A DNA stretch of 22,689 nucleotides, taken from Dokdonella_A sp051958935. Lineage in GTDB: Bacteria; Pseudomonadota; Gammaproteobacteria; Xanthomonadales; Rhodanobacteraceae. The stretch covers positions 1 to 22,689 of the forward strand of contig NZ_JBQCFP010000014.1 in the NCBI RefSeq assembly GCF_051958935.1, read 5' to 3'. The position numbers were made by a program, and so were the translations under genes. Numbering within the stretch: position 1 is the stretch's first letter; each line of letters starts with the position of its first letter. The notes below the pieces were generated by a model. It was given only the letters and a program-made list of their open reading frames with translations, ran no database searches and was not told where the DNA came from. This document shows positions 16,794-22,689 of this stretch, piece by piece.

Positions 16794-17618
16794 CTATCGA
16801 TCGGAATGCCTGCGCAGCAACGACAGCGTGCTGCGCAGGCGTGTACTCAACGGCACCCTGCTCGGTAGCTCCTGCCGCGGCAGATCGAGGCGGGCGGCAT
16901 ACGGAAGCAGATAGGCGGGGTGCGTGGAGAGGAACTTCGCTTCTTCGCTCTGGCGCAATGTATTCAGCACGCTCCCGCGGGTCAGCCGCCCGGTCGCCAG
17001 TGCATCGGTGAATGCACCGAGGCCGGAGGGATCGGCCGGTCGGCCGAGCACCGAGAAGTAGGCGGAATGGACGAACTCCTGGTCGTTGGCGAGGTGGTCC
17101 GTCTTGCGCGCCTTCACATCGTACAGCCACCCGTCCCGGATCGACGCCTCGCAGACCAGCAGCCCCGCATTGCGCAGATGCGCTTCCAGCGTCGCCGCGG
17201 TGAATCCGGCGAGATGATAGTCGCCGTTGTAGGCCTGTGTTCCGTAGACGAGATGGATGATCTCCTCCGCCATCGCGGCACTGCGCCGCTCGGGCCGGCA
17301 GAGCAGGTCGAACATGCCCGCGAGCGAGGGCACGCGTACGTGCAGCACGCCTTCGGGCGCGAGCAGGCGGGACCATTCGGCCAGCGCCGGCGCCGTCTTC
17401 GCGCGCTCGAAGTGTTCGAGCACGTCCTGCGCGAGGACTTCGTCGAATGCGCCCGACGGCAGCATCGGCATCGAGACGACATCGGCGATGAGATCGGGCC
17501 GGTGCACCGCGTGCAGGTCGACGTTGAGGTAGCCTTCGCGTCGATCGTATCCGCACCCCACATTGATCTTGCGCGGCAACGGATCGGGCAGGGCTACGGC
17601 GGTGTCGTGGTCGGTCAT
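16794..17618 (-). CDS. SAM-dependent methyltransferase fused to a DUF4214-like segment
   Basis: A 274-residue protein. Residues about 15-165 form a class I methyltransferase: 'KINVGCGYDRREGYLNVDLH' is motif I plus the acidic strand-2 end, 'VLAQDVLEHF' is the motif before helix D, and 'LAPEGVLHVRVPSLAG' follows. Residues about 180-230 ('EFVHSAYFSVLGRPADPSGL' then 'GSVLNTLRQSEEAKF') match DUF4214, usually found in large surface proteins and glycan-linked enzymes. There is no signal peptide. Methyltransferases of the 'NVGCG...GYLNVDL' type often sit in polysaccharide loci, so glycan or lipid methylation is possible, but the substrate is unknown. It is convergent with recA (23-base gap) and divergent from recX. 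No ribosome binding site is visible at ATG 17618. Confidence 0.8.
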   Translation of the reverse strand: MTDHDTAVALPDPLPRKINVGCGYDRREGYLNVDLHAVHRPDLIADVVSMPMLPSGAFDEVLAQDVLEHFERAKTAPALAEWSRLLAPEGVLHVRVPSLAGMFDLLCRPERRSAAMAEEIIHLVYGTQAYNGDYHLAGFTAATLEAHLRNAGLLVCEASIRDGWLYDVKARKTDHLANDQEFVHSAYFSVLGRPADPSGLGAFTDALATGRLTRGSVLNTLRQSEEAKFLSTHPAYLLPYAARLDLPRQELPSRVPLSTRLRSTLSLLRRHSDR

Positions 17619-17740
17619 GGAGTCGAGGCGGGTATCCGGGAAAGCGTGATCGCCCCCATGCGGGGCATGTCCCGCAGCGATCCGTTGACGACGGCGAGAG
17701 CATACCCGGTGCCGCCGCGAGTCGACAGCCGAGGTATGCG

Positions 17741-18238
17741 ATGAAGAGCAGGGTTCGGCGAGGTGCGCAAGGCGGTGGGCCATCGGGCTACGACCGCGCC
17801 CTCGGCTTGCTCGCGCGGCGCGAGCATTCCGCGCGGGAGCTGAAGACCAAGCTCGCCAGGCGCGGGCATGGCACCGACGAGGCCGGCGACGCGATCGAGC
17901 GCCTGCAGCAGCAGGACTACCAGAACGACGCGCGCTTCGCCGCGGGCATCGCGCGCCAGCGCAGCGCGCAGGGCTACGGACCGCGGCGGATCCGCGCGGA
18001 ACTGAAGTCGCACGGCCTCGCCGAAGCGGCGATCCGCGAAGCGATCGCCTCGCTCGACGGCGATTGGGACGCGGCGGCTGCCGCCCAACTGCGCCGACGC
18101 TACGGCGCGAAGGCGCCCGCCGATCGCGACGAACGCAGCGCCCGCGCCGGTTTTCTCTTGCGCCGCGGCTTCGATCCGGCGACAGTACGTGCCGTCACGC
18201 AGGCCGAAGTGGACGATCCGGGCGAAGAGTTGGATTGA
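17741..18238 (+). CDS. recX: RecA regulator RecX
   Basis: A 165-residue, Arg/Ala-rich helical protein with the tandem three-helix pattern of RecX: 'RALGLLARREHSARELKTKL', 'AIERLQQQDYQNDARFAAGI', 'SAQGYGPRRIRAELKSHGL' and 'RAGFLLRRGFDPATVRAV'. RecX caps and destabilises RecA filaments and inhibits RecA ATPase activity. ATG 17741 has GAGG six bases upstream. It is separated from recA by the inverted methyltransferase gene, so unlike in E. coli it cannot be expressed by read-through of recA alone and needs its own promoter within 17619-17740. alaS begins 64 bases downstream. Confidence 0.92.
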   Translation: MKSRVRRGAQGGGPSGYDRALGLLARREHSARELKTKLARRGHGTDEAGDAIERLQQQDYQNDARFAAGIARQRSAQGYGPRRIRAELKSHGLAEAAIREAIASLDGDWDAAAAAQLRRRYGAKAPADRDERSARAGFLLRRGFDPATVRAVTQAEVDDPGEELD

Positions 18239-18302
18239 TGGCTCGAAATCCGGACCGCATCTTCGGCGTGTCCGCCTTTCGCATCCGCCCCGATCCGTCC
18301 CG

Positions 18303-20945
18303 ATGAAAACCTCCGAAATCCGCTCCGCGTTCCTGGAGTTCTTCCGCTCCAAGGACCACACGATCGTGCCGTCGAGTTCGCTCGTGCCGTCGAACGACCC
18401 GACGTTGCTGTTCACCAACTCCGGCATGGTGCAGTTCAAGAACGTGTTTCTCGGCAGCGAGAAGCTCGGCTACGTGCGCGCAGCCGACGTGCAGCGCTGC
18501 CTGCGCGCGGGCGGCAAGCACAACGACCTCGACTCGGTCGGCTACACGGCCCGCCACCACACGTTCTTCGAGATGCTCGGCAACTGGTCGTTCGGCGACT
18601 ACTTCAAGCGCGAGGCGATCGCCTGGGCGTGGGAGTTCCTGACCGGCGTGCTCGGGCTCGAGAAGGATCGCCTGTGGGTCACGGTCTACCACACGGACGA
18701 CGAGGCGTACGCGATCTGGAAGGACGAGATCGGCATACCCCCTCAGCGCATCGTGCGGATCGGCGACAACAAGGGTGCGCCGTACGCGTCGGACAATTTC
18801 TGGCAGATGGCGGACACCGGCCCGTGCGGCCCCTGCACCGAGATCTTCTACGACCACGGCCCCGGCATCTCCGGCGGGCCGCCGGGATCGCCGGACGAAG
18901 ACGGCGACCGCTACATCGAGATCTGGAACCTCGTGTTCATGCAGTTCGATCGCGCCGCGGATGGCACGCTCTCGAAGCTGCCGGCGCCCTGCGTGGACAC
19001 CGGCATGGGGCTCGAGCGTCTCGCCGCCGTGCTCCAGCATGTGCATTCGAACTACGAGATCGACCTGTTCCAGCGCCTGATCGGCGAGGCGGCGCGCCTC
19101 ACCGGCACGGGCGACCTCGAGAACAAGTCGCTGCGCGTGATCGCCGACCACATCCGCGCGTGCGCGTTCCTCATCGTCGACGGCGTGCTGCCCTCGAACG
19201 AGGGGCGCGGCTACGTGCTGCGCCGGATCATCCGCCGCGCGCTGCGCCACGGCTACATGCTGCAAAAGAGCGGGCTCGACCAGATTCAACCGTTCTTCCA
19301 TGCGATGGTGCCGGCGCTGATCGAGGTCATGGGCGACGCATATCCGGAGCTGCCGGCCAAGCGCGATCTCGTCGAGCGCGCGCTCAAGGCCGAAGAGGAG
19401 CGCTTCGGCGAGACCCTCGAGCAGGGCATGAGAGTATTCGAGGACGTCGCGCGAAAGTCCGGCAAGACCATTCCCGGTGCCGATGCGTTCCGCCTATACG
19501 ATACCTATGGCTTCCCGGTAGACCTCACCGCGGACATCGCGCGCGAGCGCGGCTTGTCGGTCGACATGGCCGGCTTCGAGGCAGCGATGGAGCAGCAGCG
19601 CGAACGCGCGCGCTCGGCGAGCCAGTTCGACAGCAAGGCGACCTTGCCGGCGGACGTCGCGAGCGCGCTCGCGCCCACGGTGTTCCTCGGCTACGAAGTG
19701 CCCTCGGCGAGCGGCGCGAACGTCGTCGCGATCGTGCGTGACGGCCGTGCGGTCGACGTGCTCGGCGACGGCGAGGAGGCGGTCGTGTTGCTCGATCGCA
19801 CGCCGTTCTACGCCGAGTCGGGCGGCCAGGTCGGCGACACGGGCGTCCTGCGCGGAAAAGGCGGACGCTTCGATGTCGCCGACACGATCAAGCTCGGCGG
19901 CGTGTTCCATGCCCATCTCGGGCGCTGGCACGGCACGCCGCTGCACAAGGGCGCCACGCTCGACGCCGACGTCGACGCGGCGCGTCGCCAGTCGACCGTG
20001 CTCAACCACTCGGCCACTCACCTGCTGCACGCGGCACTGCGCCATGAACTGGGCTCGCACGTGCAGCAGAAGGGCTCGCTGGTCGCGCCCGACCGCCTTC
20101 GCTTCGACTTCGCCCATTTCCAGCCGATCGGCGCCGAGGAACTGCGCCGGATCGAGGATCTCGTCAACGCCGAGATCCGCCGCAACGCCCCGGCCGAGGT
20201 GCGGGAGATGGCGTACCAGGACGCTCTCGATTTCGGTGCGATCGCGCTGTTCGGCGAGAAATACGGCGACGAGGTGCGCGTCCTCAGGATGGGCGAATTT
20301 TCGACCGAACTGTGCGGCGGCACGCACGTCGGCCGCACCGGCGACATCGGCCTGTTCAAGATCGTCAGCGAAAGCGGTGTCGCCGCAGGCGTGCGCCGCA
20401 TCGAGGCGGTGACCGGCGCCGCGGCGATCGCCTTCGTCGCCGAGGAGGAACGGCGCCTGGACGAGATCGGCGACCTGCTGTCGGCGAACGGTCCCGAGAT
20501 CGTCGACAAGCTGCGCCAGGTGTTCGAGCGACAGAAGAAACTCGAGCGCGAGCTGGAGTCGTACAAGGCGAAGGCGGCGAGTTCCGCGACGCAGGATCTC
20601 GCGGCCTCGGCGCGCAACGTCGGCGGCGTGAGCGTCGTGGCAGCGCGCGTCGACGGCCTCGACGCCAAGGCGCTGCGTGACGGCGTCGATACGCGCAAGC
20701 GGAAGCTCTCGGATTGCGTCGTGCTGCTCGCCTCGGCGAGCGACGGCAAGGTCGCGCTGGTCGGCGGCGTCCATGGCGCGGCGCTCGGCCGCGTCAAGGC
20801 AGGCGACGTCGTCGCCCACGTTGCCGCGCAGATCGGCGGCAAGGGCGGTGGACGGCCCGACATGGCGCAGGGCGGTGGCGTCGATTCGCCGGCGCTCGAC
20901 GCGGCGCTCGCAGCCCTTGCGGGGTGGCTGGAACAGCAGATGTAA
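18303..20945 (+). CDS. alaS: Alanyl-tRNA synthetase
   Basis: An 880-residue class II synthetase that charges tRNA-Ala (E. coli 876). The start MKTSEIRSAFLEFFRSKDHT is standard. 'GNWSFGDYFKREAI' and 'DNFWQMADTGPCGPCTEIFY' belong to the catalytic core, and 'DTGMGLERLAAVLQ' to class II motif 3. The editing domain has the zinc ligands H569 and H573 ('NHSATHLLHAAL') and C671 and H675 ('CGGTH'), which clear Ser-tRNA and Gly-tRNA. A coiled coil (around 'VFERQKKLERELESYKAKAA') leads into the C-Ala domain with 'GGKGGGRPDMAQGGG'. All domains are intact. Its place between recX and csrA matches E. coli. Confidence 0.98.
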   Translation: MKTSEIRSAFLEFFRSKDHTIVPSSSLVPSNDPTLLFTNSGMVQFKNVFLGSEKLGYVRAADVQRCLRAGGKHNDLDSVGYTARHHTFFEMLGNWSFGDYFKREAIAWAWEFLTGVLGLEKDRLWVTVYHTDDEAYAIWKDEIGIPPQRIVRIGDNKGAPYASDNFWQMADTGPCGPCTEIFYDHGPGISGGPPGSPDEDGDRYIEIWNLVFMQFDRAADGTLSKLPAPCVDTGMGLERLAAVLQHVHSNYEIDLFQRLIGEAARLTGTGDLENKSLRVIADHIRACAFLIVDGVLPSNEGRGYVLRRIIRRALRHGYMLQKSGLDQIQPFFHAMVPALIEVMGDAYPELPAKRDLVERALKAEEERFGETLEQGMRVFEDVARKSGKTIPGADAFRLYDTYGFPVDLTADIARERGLSVDMAGFEAAMEQQRERARSASQFDSKATLPADVASALAPTVFLGYEVPSASGANVVAIVRDGRAVDVLGDGEEAVVLLDRTPFYAESGGQVGDTGVLRGKGGRFDVADTIKLGGVFHAHLGRWHGTPLHKGATLDADVDAARRQSTVLNHSATHLLHAALRHELGSHVQQKGSLVAPDRLRFDFAHFQPIGAEELRRIEDLVNAEIRRNAPAEVREMAYQDALDFGAIALFGEKYGDEVRVLRMGEFSTELCGGTHVGRTGDIGLFKIVSESGVAAGVRRIEAVTGAAAIAFVAEEERRLDEIGDLLSANGPEIVDKLRQVFERQKKLERELESYKAKAASSATQDLAASARNVGGVSVVAARVDGLDAKALRDGVDTRKRKLSDCVVLLASASDGKVALVGGVHGAALGRVKAGDVVAHVAAQIGGKGGGRPDMAQGGGVDSPALDAALAALAGWLEQQM

Positions 20946-20983
20946 ATGTAAAGAAAACGTGTCGGCGCAGGGCGTTCCGTTCA

Positions 20984-21012
20984 TTGCGCGTGCCGGATGC
21001 CTTGGTTAGTAT
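20984..21012 (+). promoter_or_regulatory. Candidate sigma-70 promoter of csrA
   Basis: TTGCGC (20984-20989) and TAGTAT (21007-21012) are 17 bases apart, giving a start near 21019 and a leader of about 175 bases. A second -10-like element, TACATA (21074-21079), lies downstream with a poor -35 and might serve another sigma factor. Confidence 0.45.
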
Positions 21013-21151
21013 CGGGCAGCTTCGATATCGGCGCCGGCGCCGCACAGGGCGCAGCGAGAATGCCGAATCGGGGTACATAAACAGGGGAAGGGTAGCGAGG
21101 GAGGCTGCCACTTGGTCCCCAAGACCGCATGGGCAGGGTGAACGCTGTCGC

Positions 21152-21189
21152 ACATGCGGAGCCAAGGACCGACAAACGTGTTAAGGAGA
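21152..21189 (+). promoter_or_regulatory. GGA motifs in the csrA leader, candidate autoregulatory sites
   Basis: Three GGA triplets (GCGGAGCC, AAGGACC, AAGGAGA) occur within about 40 bases before the csrA ATG, the last inside the ribosome binding site. CsrA binds GGA-centred sites and in E. coli represses its own translation. The arrangement fits autoregulation; this is inferred from the family. Confidence 0.4.
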
Positions 21190-21194
21190 GCCAC

Positions 21195-21407
21195 ATGCTT
21201 ATTTTGACTCGCCGGGTCGGCGAGACGTTGATGATCGGAGACGAGGTGACCGTCACGGTACTCGGCGTCAAGGGCAACCAGGTCCGCATCGGCATCAACG
21301 CACCGAAGGACGTGGCAGTGCATCGCGAAGAGATCTACCAGCGCATCAAGCGCGAACTCGCACCGGGCGAGGAATCCGCCGAAGGCCCAGGCGGCCACGC
21401 AAACTGA
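21195..21407 (+). CDS. csrA: Carbon storage regulator CsrA
   Basis: A 70-residue RNA-binding dimer that controls translation and stability of many mRNAs by binding GGA motifs. MLILTRRVGETLMIGDEVTV is the near-invariant start, with 'GNQVRIGINAPKDVAVHREE' following; both the N-terminal (R6, R7) and C-terminal (R44 in VHREE) RNA-binding regions are present. The tail (EESAEGPGGHAN) is slightly longer than in E. coli (61 residues). ATG 21195 follows AAGGAGAG. Position between alaS and tRNA-Ser matches E. coli. Confidence 0.97.
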   Translation: MLILTRRVGETLMIGDEVTVTVLGVKGNQVRIGINAPKDVAVHREEIYQRIKRELAPGEESAEGPGGHAN

Positions 21408-21409
21408 GC

Positions 21410-21438
21410 TTTACCCGCATCGACGTTGCCGCTATCCT
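21410..21438 (+). promoter_or_regulatory. Candidate promoter of the tRNA-Ser gene
   Basis: TTTACC (21410-21415) and TATCCT (21433-21438) are 17 bases apart. A GCGCGG stretch follows the -10, like the GC-rich discriminator of growth-rate-controlled stable RNA promoters. Initiation near 21445 leaves about 43 bases before the mature tRNA. Confidence 0.5.
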
Positions 21439-21487
21439 GCGCGGCCGGACGCGAGCAGCCGTGACGCTGCCGCGGACCAACGATCCC

Positions 21488-21580
21488 GGAGAGATGCCCG
21501 AGAGGCCGAAGGGGCTCCCCTGCTAAGGGAGTATAGGGTCAAAAGCTCTATCGAGGGTTCGAATCCCTCTCTCTCCGCCA
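21488..21580 (+). tRNA. tRNA-Ser (anticodon GCU)
   Basis: A 93-base tRNA with encoded CCA. The acceptor stem GGAGAGA (21488-21494) pairs with TCTCTCC (21570-21576). The anticodon stem is CTCCC/GGGAG with loop CTGCTAA and anticodon GCT at 21522-21524, reading AGC and AGU. A long variable arm and a GGTTCGAATCC T-arm confirm a class II tRNA. It corresponds to E. coli serV, also found after csrA. Confidence 0.97.
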
Positions 21581-21590
21581 GTAACGCAAC

Positions 21591-21611
21591 ACGCCCCTTC
21601 TGGGGCGTTTT
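21591..21611 (+). terminator. Intrinsic terminator after tRNA-Ser
   Basis: ACGCCCC (21591-21597) pairs with GGGGCGT (21602-21608) around TTCT, followed by TTT. It starts ten bases after the tRNA, so the two tRNA genes are separate units here. Confidence 0.85.
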
Positions 21612-21987
21612 GCCTTACTGGGGGACAAGTGCAGGGTGGAGCACCGGCGCGCCTTCGGAGAGGGCAGCAGTTCCCATTGCGTCCGGCCCTTCGCCCCTTG
21701 GCCAGCGGCTTCGCCGGACCCCGCATCGCCGCCCGCGAGGCTGCGCCTCGCGGATCCGCGGTCGTCGGCCGGGTGCGCCGACAGCGCATCCCTGCGCTGA
21801 CGACGCACGGCGCGCGATCCCTCGCGCCCCCTTAGGGCCTTTTCGGCCGCCGCCCGCCGGCGCCGAGGGGACCCCGGTGGAGCAGAGCAGGAGCGCGAAG
21901 GGCACGAGCACGAAGAGCACGAGCAAAACGAGCCTCCTCTTGTTCGCCCCGGAAGGCGGGACCCAGCGTTTTCGAACCGCGCAGGAC

Positions 21988-22018
21988 CTGGATTCCGGGT
22001 TTCGCCTGAATGACGGCG
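21988..22018 (-). repeat. Dispersed repeat unit, left copy
   Basis: Read on the minus strand it contains CCGTCATTCAGGCGAAACCC followed by GGAATCCAGG, close to the widespread proteobacterial intergenic repeat whose spurious translations read 'IPAKAGIQ' or 'DSGFRRNDG'. It faces a second copy about 80 bases away. Confidence 0.6.
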
Positions 22019-22101
22019 CTTTGCTTGTGCTCGATGGCGCTGCGAACGAAGCGCCGCGCAGCCACCGTGCCGGATCATGGTTGCGCGCACGACGTCGAGC
22101 C

Positions 22102-22131
22102 CGTCGTCCCGGCGAAAGCCGGGGCCCGGCG
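22102..22131 (+). repeat. Dispersed repeat unit, right copy
   Basis: CCGTCGTCCCGGCGAAAGCC followed by GGGGCCCGG matches the reverse complement of the copy at 21988-22018 at roughly two thirds to three quarters of positions, so the two units form an inverted pair. Confidence 0.6.
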
Positions 22132-22446
22132 TCTTCACGCCGCACTTGGTCCGCCCGCGTGGCAATGCCGACGGCCGCGGCGCTGCGGTTCGTTCGAGGA
22201 GATCCCGGCAACGTGCGTCGAATCGATGTCGCGATTTCCTGCGGTCCACACGTCGATCCTGTGTCGCGAGCCGCGCATTGCGTGGATCGCAGCCCGCAAC
22301 GGCGGCTCCGCGTCATCGCCGTCGAGTTCCGCTGCCCACAGAATGGACAGCTTCTGCGCAAACTCTCGCCAATCGCGACGAATGTTGCAGAAAAAGGTTG
22401 ACGCCCGGGGTCGCGATCAGAATAATCGCGCGCCTTCCGACGCTGT

Positions 22447-22475
22447 TTCGAAGCGGTTCGCCGAGGTGTTATGCT
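22447..22475 (+). promoter_or_regulatory. Candidate promoter of the tRNA-Arg gene
   Basis: TATGCT (22470-22475) is preceded by TGT, forming an extended -10. TTCGAA (22447-22452) lies 17 bases upstream as a weak -35. Initiation near 22482 coincides with the foot of a CCGTCG/CGACGG hairpin (22482-22498) just before the tRNA. Confidence 0.45.
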
Positions 22476-22513
22476 AGGCGACCGTCGTTCGGCGACGGGG
22501 AACAGGTTGCAAC

Positions 22514-22590
22514 GCGCCCGTAGCTCAGCTGGATAGAGCACCAGGCTACGAACTTGGTGGTCGGGAGTTCGAATCTCTCCGGGCGCGCCA
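22514..22590 (+). tRNA. tRNA-Arg (anticodon ACG)
   Basis: A 77-base tRNA with encoded CCA. GCGCCCG (22514-22520) pairs with CGGGCGC (22580-22586). The anticodon stem CCAGG/CTTGG encloses CTACGAA with anticodon ACG at 22548-22550, whose A34 is expected to be converted to inosine by TadA so that it reads CGU, CGC and CGA. It corresponds to the E. coli argV group that follows serV. Confidence 0.97.
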
Positions 22591-22600
22591 CTTGTACTCG

Positions 22601-22623
22601 AAGGGTGCTTCGGCACCCTTTTT
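22601..22623 (+). terminator. Intrinsic terminator after tRNA-Arg
   Basis: AAGGGTGC (22601-22608) and GCACCCTT (22613-22620) form a perfect 8-bp stem capped by TTCG, followed by TTT. It begins ten bases past the CCA end, so only one tRNA-Arg copy is in this unit. Nothing recognisable lies in the remaining 66 bases of the window. Confidence 0.93.
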
Positions 22624-22689
22624 GTTTCTGCAGGAATCCGGTGGTCGCGATGCGCAGGGATGGCGGGCGCGACGGTGATCCGGATTGAC

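Larger units (their letters stand above)
21615..22440. other. Non-coding stretch between the two tRNA genes, with dispersed repeats
   Basis: About 0.8 kb without a credible gene. Open frames exist on both strands but read as low-complexity Arg/Pro/Ser sequence. It contains a CGCGAGGC-TGC-GCCTCGCG hairpin near 21736-21754, a run of AGC/ACG/AAG triplets around 21888-21932, and an inverted pair of dispersed repeat units. The minus-strand reading near the repeats gives the familiar spurious phrases produced by such repeats. Confidence 0.6.

Noticed and set aside
21523..21789. Minus-strand open frame ending in a 'GERGIRTLDRAFDPILP' reading
   Set aside because: This phrase is the antisense translation of the tRNA-Ser gene, a well-known false ORF.
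21615..22616. Long minus-strand open frame with an 'APGEIRTPDHQVRSLVLYPA' reading
   Set aside because: The N-terminal part is antisense to tRNA-Arg and the rest crosses dispersed repeats; composition is not protein-like.

Overview
The window is high-GC gammaproteobacterial chromosome, probably from the order Lysobacterales (Xanthomonadales) and perhaps the Rhodanobacteraceae. The right half carries pncC-recA-recX-alaS-csrA-tRNA-Ser(GCU)-tRNA-Arg(ACG), the same gene order as around E. coli recA. The family-level guess rests on the G+C-rich codon use, the dispersed repeats, and a secreted protein ending in a 'VVFDDGFDEPA' tail. It is an inference.

Left part (1-4983): the end of a YcaQ-like winged-helix protein; an MgtC/SapB membrane protein; a small exported protein of unknown function; a convergent exported protein with TonB-C-like halves; the DEAD-box helicase rhlE on the minus strand; then the guanidinium exporter gene sugE/gdx overlapping hslR (Hsp15). 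Middle (4984-10411, minus strand): a TPR/2OG-oxygenase-like protein, an exported repeat (propeller-like) protein and mutS, head to tail.

Nucleotide-reduction block (10412-15051): a long untranslated leader with a clear cobalamin riboswitch precedes class I ribonucleotide reductase genes nrdA and nrdB. A palindromic intergenic repeat lies between the two genes. A hotdog thioesterase gene overlaps the end of nrdB. A B12 switch on a B12-independent reductase predicts that the cell also has a B12-dependent (class II) reductase elsewhere and shuts off nrdAB when cobalamin is plentiful. The leader also holds a terminator-like hairpin and a helix that can hide the nrdA ribosome binding site.

Right part (15117-22689): pncC, recA, recX, alaS and csrA, then the two tRNA genes, each followed by an intrinsic terminator. 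A minus-strand methyltransferase with a C-terminal DUF4214-like segment sits between recA and recX. About 0.85 kb between the tRNAs holds only dispersed repeats. There are no CRISPR arrays, insertion sequences, phage genes or rRNA genes. Most of the window is core housekeeping DNA. The most interesting signals are the nrdAB leader, the recA/recX insertion and the two uncharacterised minus-strand genes beside nrdAB.
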